From NCBI RefSeq assembly GCF_034933565.1, contig NZ_JAYFNG010000006.1:57083-121082 (forward strand): a DNA stretch of 64,000 nt, in the 5' to 3' direction. Shown piece after piece: positions 33,334-41,146 of this stretch. Position 1 is the first letter of the stretch. Every line of letters starts with the position of its first letter. Below the pieces are notes generated by a model. It saw only the letters and a program-made list of their open reading frames with translations, was not told the origin of the DNA and made no database searches. Origin of the DNA: Raineyella sp034933565 (GTDB lineage: Bacteria > Actinomycetota > Actinomycetes > Propionibacteriales > Propionibacteriaceae). Both the position numbers and the translations under genes were made by a program.

Positions 33334-33418
33334 TTAGTGGCTCACGCCGGCACCCCCGGAGGAGACAGCCCCAGTCAACACAAACAGAACGAAAAGTGCA
33401 TTAACGATATCGCCTCCT
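33334..33418 (-). pseudogene. Possible broken peptide start with strong AGGAGG site
   Basis: AGGAGG at 33418-33413 precedes an ATG (33401) by 11 nt, but that frame stops after MHFSFCLC. One extra T in the T4 run (33392-33395) would instead give MHFFVLFVLTGAVSSGGAGV and SH before the TAA at 33334, a plausible membrane or signal segment. The strong ribosome-binding site without an intact gene suggests a damaged small-peptide gene or a sequencing indel. Confidence 0.27.
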
Positions 33419-33496
33419 GAATTTCTTTCGACGGCCGTTCAGCCATCCCTGATTGGATGCTATCTGCCGTCGCCTCCGCAGTGCGAGTCCTCACTA

Positions 33497-33513
33497 GTTG
33501 ACATTGAGTCAAC
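33497..33513. promoter_or_regulatory. Perfect inverted repeat between kinase and transporter operons
   Basis: GTTGAC-ATTGA-GTCAAC is a perfect 6-bp palindrome with a 5-bp spacer. It stands 42 bp upstream of the kinase -10 box and upstream of the minus-strand small ORFs and transporter, so a dimeric regulator bound there could control both directions. The adjacent LuxR-type regulator is the natural candidate. Confidence 0.5.
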
Positions 33514-33554
33514 GATGGTGGACCCGTCCGTCCGCACCGGCACATCACGTGCGT

Positions 33555-33560
33555 TAAACT
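33555..33560 (+). promoter_or_regulatory. -10 box for a leaderless kinase transcript
   Basis: TAAACT is followed by 6 nt and then the kinase ATG at 33567. There is no Shine-Dalgarno sequence, so transcription probably starts at or next to the ATG. Confidence 0.5.
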
Positions 33561-33566
33561 CCGCCC

Positions 33567-34710
33567 ATGGGGGAGATGCCAACGAGGCTTTGGGCCCGGG
33601 CCGGATGGGGAGTCGCGGTTGCCACAATCCTCGGACTGAGTTCATTGCCCTTTCTGCCGCCGTTTGTCGATGACCCGGCCGCCACCGCGTTGGAGCTCGG
33701 CCTGAGCCTCGCGGGAGGGATGTCGATCGTCCATCCCAGGGTCGGCGCGGGCGCACTGGTTGCGTGCTGTGTCGCCGTGGCCGTCATCTTGCCCGGCGCT
33801 ATTGGTCTGTCCGTCCTCGCTTTCGCGCTGGGAACCATGGCTCTCCTCGCCTTCGGCTCGATGGCGGTCGGAATGAGCTCCGGCCTGCTCTACTACGCGG
33901 TGCTGCTGGGCCTGAGCCTCAGCCAGGCGAGATCCACCGCCGAGGTGCTGCAAGCGATCGCGTTCTGGACAATCGTCTTCGGCGTTGCCATGGCGATCGG
34001 GATGGGGATCCGCCGTGCGCACGTGATTCGGCAGCGAGATGCACGAGCTCACGCGGCGGCCATGCGCGACGAACGTGCACAGATGGCGCGCCATCTCCAT
34101 GACACGATTGTGCGGGCCACGGACCGAGCGGTGCGGCGGGCCGATGGCGCACGACGTCGTGGTGACGCCTCCGACCAGACTCTCGATGACCTGCAGTTCA
34201 TCGCCGAGACCTGCCGTGCCGCGGTGGCCGACCAGCGGAGGCTGCTGGAGGTGCTCCATGCCGACGAGGGACTGGGGGCTCTGCGCGGACCCGCCCCGCG
34301 ACCGGAGGTCGTTCTTGAGGCCGCGCTGGCTGCGCTGCGCGGCGACGGCTTCGACGCCCGTCTCCACTGTGCAGGCGAGCTCGTCGCCGTGGATGCGCTC
34401 CGTGCACAGGTCTTCGCCGATGCCGTGTCCGAGGCTGTCGCCAACGTCATGGCCCACGCAGACCACGACCAACCGGTGACGGTCGCTGCATTCAGCGATG
34501 GTGGAACCCTGCGGTGCGAGGTCCGTAACGGAGTTCTCGGACCCGCACCACCCGGAAATCGACACGGACACATCGGACTGGGAATCACCCGGGCCCGCCT
34601 TCGCCGAGCGGGCGGGGGGGCTGCGAAGCCACCCCGACGGTGGAGCCTGGGAGACTCGTGTGACCGTTCCCGCAGCACCCGCCGATTCGCCCGGAAAAGG
34701 CATGGGGTAG
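33567..34710 (+). CDS. Sensor histidine kinase, frame disturbed at a G7 tract
   Basis: The kinase has about five N-terminal membrane helices (residues 12-145), a dimerisation motif DERAQMARHLHDTIVRATDR with the likely phospho-histidine at about H178, and an HATPase_c domain (EAVANVMAHA, then GHIGLGITRARL). As written, the frame after the G7 run at 34614-34620 continues without stop into the downstream regulator, giving a 600-residue fusion with a nonsense joint (GAAKPPRRWSLGD). Removing one G restores a normal kinase end, SHPDGGAWETRVTVP, and a TAG at 34708-34710 that overlaps the regulator GTG by 1 nt. I therefore annotate two genes with a frameshift. It may be a sequencing indel, a phase-variable tract or ribosomal slippage. 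Confidence 0.65.
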
Positions 34711-35369
34711 TGGGCACCATCAGAATCCTCATCGCCGACGATGATGCGCTGACCCGACGGTCACTCGTCGACATTCTCTCCGCAGAACCAGGCATGACCG
34801 TGGCGGGTGAGGCCTGCGACGGTGTCAACGCGGTGCGCTTTGTGGCCGAGCACGAACTGGATGTGATCCTGATGGACCTCCGGATGCCGGTGATGGACGG
34901 ATTCGCCGCCACCCGGGCGATCCGTCAGGGGAACCCTCGCCTCCCCATCCTGGTCCTGACCTCGTACGACACCGACCGGGATGTCCTTGCGGCACTGGAG
35001 GCCGGTGCCTCGGGCCATCTGCTCAAGTCCGCCTCCCCAGCACAGCTCACCCGAGCGGTTCACCTCGCGGCCGCCGGACTGAGCGTGCTCTCCCCCGAAG
35101 CCGCCGAGGTGATAAGGAGCTTCCCGTCCCGCCGTCGCCCGCCGGCTCCGCGCGGTGCCCACGGGCTGAGTGAGCGTGATCGTGAGGTCGTCGCCGAGGT
35201 GGCGGCGGGAGCGTCGAATCGCGAAATTGCCAGGCATCTCGGTCTCACCGAGGCCACGGTCAAGACGTACGTGTCACGCATCCTCACGAAGATGGACTGC
35301 CGGTCGCGAACCCAGCTGGCCGTCCGCGCGCAGGAGCTACGGGTGGATCAACTACCTCAACGACAATAG
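34710..35369 (+). CDS. NarL/FixJ-type response regulator of the island
   Basis: The 219-residue protein begins (M)GTIRILIADDDALTRR. The receiver has its phospho-aspartate at about D56 in VILMDLRMP and the LTSYD and LKSA switch residues. The LuxR helix-turn-helix is LSERDREVVAEVAAGASNREIARHLGLTEATVKTYVSRIL. The GTG start shares its G with the corrected kinase stop codon, indicating coupled synthesis. It likely controls the divergent transporter operon. Confidence 0.82.
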   Translation: MGTIRILIADDDALTRRSLVDILSAEPGMTVAGEACDGVNAVRFVAEHELDVILMDLRMPVMDGFAATRAIRQGNPRLPILVLTSYDTDRDVLAALEAGASGHLLKSASPAQLTRAVHLAAAGLSVLSPEAAEVIRSFPSRRRPPAPRGAHGLSERDREVVAEVAAGASNREIARHLGLTEATVKTYVSRILTKMDCRSRTQLAVRAQELRVDQLPQRQ

Positions 35370-35514
35370 GCATACCCTCAGTCGCGAGCGGTGAGCAGGT
35401 GCTGGCAATGGCGGATCCGGAAGGCAGACCAAGAAAGAGCGGCCGCAAGATCTCCCTGACCAAGCCGATGAGCGAGGCTGCTCCGCCGACCTCCCGTGGT
35501 GACGCGGGCCCTTG

Positions 35515-36159
35515 TCAGCCGACCGGCAGGCTCCCCAGCCAGTTGCGCAGCAGGTGCGCCCCCGCCTCTCCGGACTTCTCCGGGTGGAACTGCGTCGAGC
35601 AGATCGGCCCCGCCTCCACGGCGGCGACGAAGCGGTCGGACTCGTGGGTGGCGTACGTGACCCGGACCCCCGGCAGGCCCACCAGGGCCTCACCCGCGTG
35701 CACGCCGTACGAGTGCACGAAGTAGAACCAGGCGTCCTCGACCCCGGCGAACAGGACACTTCCCTCGGCCGGCTCCACGGTGTTCCAGCCCATGTGCGGC
35801 AGGCGCTTGGCGGCCAGCCGTTCCACGACGCCGGGCAGCACCCCGACCCCGGCACTGTCATGCCCGTGCTCGACGCCGGAGTCGAAGAGGATCTGGTGGC
35901 CGACACAGATGCCCAGCACCGGCCGGCCCGCGTCTGCCCGGGCCCGGATCACCTCATCGCCGCCGACGGCGCGCAGCCCGCCCATGCAGGCGGCGAAGGC
36001 GCCCACACCGGGCACCACCAGCCCGTCGGCCGCCAGGCAGGTGTCGCGGTCGGCGGTCAGCGTGACCTCGGCACCGTTCGCCGCCAGGGCCCGGAACGCC
36101 GAGCGGACGTTGCCCGAGCCGTAGTCCAGCAGTGCCACCGTCGGGCGTGTCCCGTTCAC
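35515..36159 (-). CDS. hisH: Imidazole glycerol phosphate synthase, glutaminase subunit HisH
   Basis: The 214-residue class I amidotransferase supplies ammonia to HisF. The nucleophile elbow LGICVGHQILFD carries the catalytic cysteine, PGVGAF is the oxyanion-strand motif, and the His-Glu pair is in the QFHPEKSG segment. It overlaps hisB by 4 nt. Downstream, where hisA would normally follow, the 5-kb kinase/transporter island intervenes. I see no gene in the 145 bp between the two. Confidence 0.95.
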   Translation of the reverse strand: MNGTRPTVALLDYGSGNVRSAFRALAANGAEVTLTADRDTCLAADGLVVPGVGAFAACMGGLRAVGGDEVIRARADAGRPVLGICVGHQILFDSGVEHGHDSAGVGVLPGVVERLAAKRLPHMGWNTVEPAEGSVLFAGVEDAWFYFVHSYGVHAGEALVGLPGVRVTYATHESDRFVAAVEAGPICSTQFHPEKSGEAGAHLLRNWLGSLPVG

Positions 36160-36779
36160 AGCGCCCCCTTGGTGGACGGCACGCCCTCCACCCGCGGATC
36201 GAGCGCCACCGCATCACGCAGGGCGCGGGCCAGCGCCTTGAACTGCGCCTCGACGATGTGGTGCGGGTCGCGGCCGGCGAGCAGCCGCAGGTGCAGGCAG
36301 ATCTGCGCGTTCGCCGCGAACGTCTCCAGCACGTGGCGGGTCATCGACCCGGCGTACGGCACCGCGCCGTTCCCGCCGCCGATCAGCGCGTACGCCTGGC
36401 CGTCCGGCTCTCCGCTGACCACGGCGTAGGGCCGGCCGGACACGTCGACGACCGCGTGGGCCAGCGCCTCGTCCAGCGGGACGTACGCGTCGGCGAACCG
36501 CCGGATGCCCTTCTTGTCGCCCAGCGCGCGGAGGAACGCCTGCCCGAGCACGATCGCGGTGTCCTCGACGCTGTGGTGGGCGTCCACCTCCACGTCGCCC
36601 GTGGTGCGGACGGTCAGGTCGAACAGCCCGTGCTTGCCCAGCGCGGTGAGCATGTGGTCGTAGAACGGCACCCCGGTGCTGATCTGCGTGCGGCCCCGAC
36701 CGTCGAGGTCGATCCGGACGAGGACGGCGGACTCGGCGGTCTCCCGGCTGATCTCGGCGATCCGACTGCTCATCGTCAC
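36156..36779 (-). CDS. hisB: Imidazoleglycerol-phosphate dehydratase
   Basis: The 207-residue enzyme makes imidazole-acetol phosphate. Manganese-binding motifs are clear: FYDHML, DAHHSVEDT, and the second copy around DPHHIVEAQFKALARAL. There is no fused phosphatase domain, as usual in actinobacteria. It overlaps hisC and hisH by 4 nt each. Confidence 0.96.
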   Translation of the reverse strand: MTMSSRIAEISRETAESAVLVRIDLDGRGRTQISTGVPFYDHMLTALGKHGLFDLTVRTTGDVEVDAHHSVEDTAIVLGQAFLRALGDKKGIRRFADAYVPLDEALAHAVVDVSGRPYAVVSGEPDGQAYALIGGGNGAVPYAGSMTRHVLETFAANAQICLHLRLLAGRDPHHIVEAQFKALARALRDAVALDPRVEGVPSTKGAL

Positions 36780-38005
36780 TCCTCGCCGGCCGGAGCCGGT
36801 GTCTCGGCGGCGGCATCCGCCGGGTCCGGTGTGTCAGCGGGGACGTCCGTCGGCGCCTCGGTCATCCGCGGACAGTCCGGCAGGACCTCCAGCAGCGCGG
36901 TGCGGAAGGCGGCCATCTCCCCCGGCGTCCCCGCGCTCACCCGCAGCCAGCCCTCCGGGCCGACCTCGCGGATCAGCACCCCCCGGTCCAGCAGCCCGCG
37001 GAAGACGGCGTGCCGGTCGACGAACCGGCCGAACAGCACGAAATTCGCGTCGGTCGGCGCCGTCGCCAGCCCCTGCTCCCCCAGCCAGCTGACCAGATCG
37101 TCACGCTCGCGGCGCAGGTCGTCGACCCGCGACAGCATGTCGTCGGCGTGGTCGAGGGCGACCCTCGCCACCGCCTGGGTGATCGCCGACAGATGGTACG
37201 GCAGCCGGACGATCCGGCAGGCGTCGACGACGGCCGGGGCCGCGGCCAGGTAGCCGAGCCGGCCGCCGGCGAAGGCGAAGGCCTTGGACATGGTCCGGCT
37301 GACCACCAGGTTGGGGTGGTCGGGCAGCAGATCCAGCGCTGAGCGGGTGCCGGCCCGGGCGAACTCCTGGTAGGCCTCGTCGGCCACCACGATCCCGTCG
37401 GTGGCCTCGCACAACGTACGGATCACCGACAGGTCGGTGCTGGTGCCGGTCGGGTTGTTCGGCGAGCAGACGATGATCAGGTCGGGGCGCTCCAGCTTGA
37501 TCCGGCGCAGCGTCTCGGCCAGGTCGAGGGTGAAGTCGGCACGGCGCGGCACCGTCACGTAGCGGCTGTGGGTGTCGCGGGCGTACTCCGGGTACATCGA
37601 GTACGTCGGCGGGAACGACATCACCACCCGGTCCGGGCCGGCGAAGGCCTGCATCAGCTGGACCATCACCTCGTTCGAGCCGTTGGCCGCCCAGATGTTG
37701 TCGACCGTCAGGGCGTAGCCGCCGCGGTTGAGGTAGGCGGCCAACCCGGTCCGCAGGCCGATCGCCTCCCGGTCCGGGTAGCGGTTCATCGACCCGGCGG
37801 CGGCGCTCACCGCGTCGGCGATCTCGGCCAGTACCTCGGCGCTCGGCGGGTAGGGGTTCTCGTTGACGTTGAGGCACACCGGCACATCGAGCTGGGGCGC
37901 GCCGTACGGCTCCTCCCCCACCAGCTCCGGGCGCAGCGGCAGGTCGGCGAGCCGGACGTCGGCCGCCGCCCGCCCGGCCGGCCGGGCCGTCGGGTCGGGG
38001 CTCAC
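36776..38005 (-). CDS. hisC: Histidinol-phosphate aminotransferase
   Basis: The 409-residue class I/II PLP enzyme shows LNVNENPYPPS at the substrate end, VCSPNNPTGT, VADEAYQEFA and the PLP-lysine motif TMSKAFAFAGGRLGY. A C-terminal acidic/proline-rich tail of about 35 residues (TEAPTDVPADTPDPADAAAE) goes beyond the normal end. It is coupled to hisD and hisB by 4-nt overlaps. Confidence 0.95.
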   Translation of the reverse strand: MSPDPTARPAGRAAADVRLADLPLRPELVGEEPYGAPQLDVPVCLNVNENPYPPSAEVLAEIADAVSAAAGSMNRYPDREAIGLRTGLAAYLNRGGYALTVDNIWAANGSNEVMVQLMQAFAGPDRVVMSFPPTYSMYPEYARDTHSRYVTVPRRADFTLDLAETLRRIKLERPDLIIVCSPNNPTGTSTDLSVIRTLCEATDGIVVADEAYQEFARAGTRSALDLLPDHPNLVVSRTMSKAFAFAGGRLGYLAAAPAVVDACRIVRLPYHLSAITQAVARVALDHADDMLSRVDDLRRERDDLVSWLGEQGLATAPTDANFVLFGRFVDRHAVFRGLLDRGVLIREVGPEGWLRVSAGTPGEMAAFRTALLEVLPDCPRMTEAPTDVPADTPDPADAAAETPAPAGEE

Positions 38006-39327
38006 GCGCGACTCCCGTCGGGATCCTCGACCCGCACCCGCAGGGCGTTGCCGTGCGAGGGCAGATCCTCGGACTCGGCGAAGGCGATGACGTCCTTGGC
38101 CACCGCGTCGGTCGCACCCTGCTGGTAGCGGATCAGGTGCACCGCCCGCAGGAACGACTTCACGTTCAGCCCCGACGAGTGCTTGGCCCCGCCGCCGGTC
38201 GGCAGGACGTGGGTCGAGCCGGCCAGGTAGTCACCGAGCGACACCGGTGACCAGGTGCCGATGAAGATCGCCCCGGCATTGGTCACCCGCTGGGCCAGCG
38301 CGTCGGCGTCACGGGTATGGATCTCGAGGTGCTCGGCGGCGTACGCGTCGGCGACGGCCAGCGCCTGCTCCATGTCGCGGACCAGCACGATGCCGGACTG
38401 CTCCCCCTTGAGCGCCTCGTGGATCCGCGCGCTGTGCCGGGCCTGCGCGGCCTGCGCGGCGATGACGACATCGACCTTCCGGGCGAGCTCCTCGGAGTCG
38501 GTGATCAGCACCGAGCCGGCCATCGGGTCGTGCTCGGCCTGCGAGACCATGTCCGCGGCGACGTGGCTGGGGATCGCGCTGTCGTCGGCGACGATGGCGA
38601 TCTCGGTCGGGCCGGCCTCGGAGTCGATGCCGACCCGGCCCTGGACGTAGCGCTTGGCCGCGGCGACGTAGATGTTGCCCGGGCCGCAGATCATGTCCAC
38701 CGGGCGGCACAGGCCGTCGACGCCGTAGGCGAACATCGCCACCGCCTGGGAGCCGCCCACCGCGTAGACCTCCTCGACGCCGAGCAGGGCGCAGACGGCC
38801 AGGATGTTCGGGTGCGGCAGCCCGCCGAACTCGGCCTGCGGCGGGGACGTGACGGCGATCTGCGCCACCCCGGCGACCTGGGCCGGGACGACATTGTGGA
38901 TCACCGAGGAGGCCAGCGGGGCCCGCCCGCCGGGGACGTAGAGGCCGACCCGGTTGACCGGGATCATCTTCTGGCTGATCACCGCGCCGGTGGCCACCTC
39001 GACGTCGACCTGCTGGGGGCCGAGTTCCTGGAAGGCGACGACCCGGCGCCGTTCGATGGCGATCTCGTACGCCTGGCGGACCAACGGATCGAGACCCTCG
39101 AGCGCCCGGTGGAGCGCCTCGGCCGGGACCCGGAAATGCTGCGGCACCACGTGGTCGAACTTCTCCGACAGCCGCTGCAGCGCCTCGACACCCTGGGTCG
39201 CGACGTCCTGGCAGACCGGCGCGACGATGTCGAGGGCTGCCGACACGTCGAAGGGGGCGCGGGGCACCATGGTGGTGTAGTCCACCTCGGCGTCCACCTG
39301 GTCACGAAGATCGACAATGTTCAGCAC
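38002..39327 (-). CDS. hisD: Histidinol dehydrogenase
   Basis: The 441-residue zinc enzyme performs the last two oxidations to histidine. VPGGRAPLASSV, GPGNIYVAAAKRYVQG, GPTEIAIVADDSA, SQAEHDPMAGS and PTGGGAKHSSGLN are all family motifs. The GTG start at 39327 lies 6 nt after a TAGACT -10 box, and no ribosome-binding site is present, so the hisDCBH transcript is probably leaderless. Confidence 0.95.
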   Translation of the reverse strand: MLNIVDLRDQVDAEVDYTTMVPRAPFDVSAALDIVAPVCQDVATQGVEALQRLSEKFDHVVPQHFRVPAEALHRALEGLDPLVRQAYEIAIERRRVVAFQELGPQQVDVEVATGAVISQKMIPVNRVGLYVPGGRAPLASSVIHNVVPAQVAGVAQIAVTSPPQAEFGGLPHPNILAVCALLGVEEVYAVGGSQAVAMFAYGVDGLCRPVDMICGPGNIYVAAAKRYVQGRVGIDSEAGPTEIAIVADDSAIPSHVAADMVSQAEHDPMAGSVLITDSEELARKVDVVIAAQAAQARHSARIHEALKGEQSGIVLVRDMEQALAVADAYAAEHLEIHTRDADALAQRVTNAGAIFIGTWSPVSLGDYLAGSTHVLPTGGGAKHSSGLNVKSFLRAVHLIRYQQGATDAVAKDVIAFAESEDLPSHGNALRVRVEDPDGSRA

Positions 39328-39332
39328 CCGGC

Positions 39333-39339
39333 TAGTCTA
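39333..39339. promoter_or_regulatory. Symmetric bidirectional -10 element for hisD and the DUF554 gene
   Basis: TAGTCTA reads as TAGTCT on the plus strand (7 nt before the DUF554 GTG at 39346) and as TAGACT on the minus strand (6 nt before the hisD GTG at 39327). Both spacings fit leaderless transcription. The two genes are only 18 bp apart, so both directions seem to use nearly the same -10 hexamer. Confidence 0.6.
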
Positions 39340-39345
39340 CGGTCC

Positions 39346-40209
39346 GTGTTCATCGGTTTCGGCACCCTCGCGAATGTGGTCACCGTCCTGGTGGGCTCCT
39401 CCCTCGGCCTGTGGATCGGCACCCGGTTCCCGGAACGTACGCAACGTACGGTCACCGATGCGCTCGGACTGATCACGCTGCTGCTCGGTGCGCTCTCCGC
39501 CGCCGATGTGCTGTCCCCCGCCCTGCGCGAGGCCGTCGGACCCTCCGCCCCGGTGCTGATCGTGCTGGGCGGGCTGCTGATCGGCGGGGTGATCGGCTCG
39601 CTGCTCGACCTCGAGAACCGGCTCGACGCCTTCGGGCACTGGGTCCGGGCCCGCCTGGTCCCGGACCGGACCGATCCGGGAGCGGACAGCACGCCAGGGA
39701 CCGGTACGCCAGGGCCGAGCGGGCCGGGATCGGTGGCACCGGGATCGAGCGCGCCGGGATCGGTGGCACCGGGATCGAGCGCGCCGGGGTCGGCGGCCGC
39801 CACCCGCTTCGTCAACGGTTTCGTCAGTGCCTCCCTGCTGTTCTGCGTCGGCCCGCTGACCGTGCTCGGGTCGTTGATGGAGGGCCTGGGCCACGGCCCG
39901 GACCAGCTCCTCGTGAAGGCCGTGCTCGACGGGTTCAGCTCCATCGCCTTCGCCGCGACCCTGGGGGTCGGTGTGATGGCCTCGGCCGGTGTGGTGCTGG
40001 TCGTGCAGGGGCTGCTGACCCTTGCCGGCTGGGCGATCGGCGACGTGCTGCCGCAGGCCCACCTGATGGCCCTGTCCGCCGTCGGCGGGCTGATCCTGGT
40101 CGGGCTGGGGCTGCGCATCCTGAACGCCCGGAAGGTGCCGGTGGCCAACCTGCTGCCGGCGTTGCTGATCGCCCCGCTGCTCGTGGAGATCGTCACCGTC
40201 CTGCGCTGA
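39346..40209 (+). CDS. DUF554 (YdfK-like) membrane protein with an inserted Gly/Pro/Ser linker
   Basis: The 287-residue protein has the DUF554 pattern of glycine-rich membrane helices (GFGTLANVVTVLVGSSLGLWIG, LIVLGGLLIGGVIGSLLDL, and later FCVGPLTVLGSLMEGL and ALSAVGGLILVGLGLRIL). Members are usually near 230 residues. Here about 50 residues of low complexity (PGSVAPGSSAPGSVAPGSSA and flanks) are inserted in the middle, encoded partly by a 30-bp tandem repeat. Transport has been proposed for the family but is unproven. The GTG start has a -10 box 7 nt upstream and no ribosome-binding site. Confidence 0.82.
   Translation: MFIGFGTLANVVTVLVGSSLGLWIGTRFPERTQRTVTDALGLITLLLGALSAADVLSPALREAVGPSAPVLIVLGGLLIGGVIGSLLDLENRLDAFGHWVRARLVPDRTDPGADSTPGTGTPGPSGPGSVAPGSSAPGSVAPGSSAPGSAAATRFVNGFVSASLLFCVGPLTVLGSLMEGLGHGPDQLLVKAVLDGFSSIAFAATLGVGVMASAGVVLVVQGLLTLAGWAIGDVLPQAHLMALSAVGGLILVGLGLRILNARKVPVANLLPALLIAPLLVEIVTVLR
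39721..39796. repeat. 30-bp in-frame tandem repeat in the DUF554 gene
   Basis: A 30-bp unit occurs at 39721-39750 and 39751-39780 with one mismatch, and a degenerate part follows to about 39796. It encodes PGSVAPGSSA twice. Being a multiple of three, copy changes would lengthen or shorten the linker without breaking the frame. Confidence 0.85.
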
Positions 40210-40396
40210 ACCGCCCCGACGGCCGTACGCCCCGGACCGACGCGGGCCTCGAGGCGGGCCGCGACACCGGCCCAGATCCGGGCGCCGGATCCCACACCTT
40301 CACGGAACCTTCACGATCGGCCCACGACCTCCTCCACACGGGTGCGGTGCCATGGAATCAGGAACCCATACCAGGACCTGTATCAGGAGGACTCCG

Positions 40397-41146
40397 ATGA
40401 GAACCACAGGCATCATCACCGGTCTCGCGATCGCCGCGCTCACCGTCGCGGGCGGAGGGCTCGCCCTCGCCGCCACCGGCTCCGCCGCGGCGGCACCGCC
40501 CACCGTTGTACCCCGGGCCACCACCGCACCCCGGGTCACCACCGCGCCCCGGGCCGGCACCACGGTCCTGCCGACCGCGCCGCTGTCCGACCAGGAGAAG
40601 GCCGACCTGCTGCGGATGGCGGACGAGGAACGGATGGCGAAGGATCTCTACACCGCCATCGCCGCGAAGTACCCCGACGCCACGACGTTCACCCGGATCG
40701 CGAGCAGCGAGCAACGTCACGAGCAGCGGGTGCTGGCACTGTTGGACCGCTACCAGCTCCCCCATCCCTCGGCGACCACCGGCACGTACGACAACAGGAC
40801 CGTCCAGAAGCTCCACGACGACTGGCTCGCCCGGGCGCAGACCTCCGTGGGCGCTGCCTACCAGGTGGGCGTGGACCTGGAGCAGGCCGACATCGCCGAC
40901 CTGCGGACCACGATCGACACGTCGGACAACGCCGATCTGGACCAGCTGTACGGCCATCTCCTGACGGCCTCGCAGCATCACGAGGCGGCCTTCACCGCCG
41001 GCCCGGACGGCACCCCCGCTCTCGGGCCCGACGGGCAGGGCGCCTGCAACGGTCAGGGCCCGATCGCCATCTCCGGTCGCCAGGCCCGGTCATCATCGCC
41101 GGGGCAGCATCAAGCGGAAGGTCGCGCCTCGGCCGGCACCGGGTGA
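40397..41146 (+). CDS. Secreted DUF2202 ferritin-like protein
   Basis: The 249-residue protein has a signal peptide (MRTTGIITGLAIAALTVAGG, cleavage near AAAA at about 33-36), a short Thr/Pro/Arg-rich linker, and a DUF2202 domain: LRMADEERMAKDLYTAIAAKYP, IASSEQRHEQRVLALLDRY and the later ASQHHEAAF, a Glu/His pattern typical of ferritin-like four-helix bundles. AGGAGG precedes the ATG. The last 54 bp overlap the 3' end of the convergent kinase gene, and the C-terminal 30 residues look unrelated to the family. It is probably a surface or secreted metal-binding or stress protein; the function is not established. Confidence 0.8.
   Translation: MRTTGIITGLAIAALTVAGGGLALAATGSAAAAPPTVVPRATTAPRVTTAPRAGTTVLPTAPLSDQEKADLLRMADEERMAKDLYTAIAAKYPDATTFTRIASSEQRHEQRVLALLDRYQLPHPSATTGTYDNRTVQKLHDDWLARAQTSVGAAYQVGVDLEQADIADLRTTIDTSDNADLDQLYGHLLTASQHHEAAFTAGPDGTPALGPDGQGACNGQGPIAISGRQARSSSPGQHQAEGRASAGTG

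Larger units (their letters stand above)
33144..33566. other. Relatively AT-rich intergenic region with cryptic small ORFs
   Basis: This 423-bp gap lies between the divergent permease and kinase genes. No minus-strand frame reaches 60 codons. It contains a strong AGGAGG (33413-33418, minus strand), two short hydrophobic reading frames, a perfect 6-bp inverted repeat at 33497-33513 and the kinase -10 box. It is where a bacteriocin or signal-peptide gene would be expected. Plus-strand frames here (for example a Cys/His/Arg-rich one at 33207-33404) look like antisense shadows. Confidence 0.5.

Noticed and set aside
33207..33404. Cys/His-rich 65-codon plus-strand frame resembling a ribosomal peptide precursor
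   Set aside because: It has a GTG start without a ribosome-binding site and is antisense to better signal-peptide-like frames. The cysteines come from the complement of alanine-rich sequence.
33567..35369. A genuine 600-residue hybrid histidine kinase-response regulator
   Set aside because: The joint has no family resemblance, and correcting one G in the G7 run gives both a normal kinase end and a perfect TAGTG overlap with the regulator start.
35370..35514. Transposase remnant between the island regulator and hisH
   Set aside because: Short frames on both strands are Arg-rich but no recognisable transposase block or terminal inverted repeat could be found.
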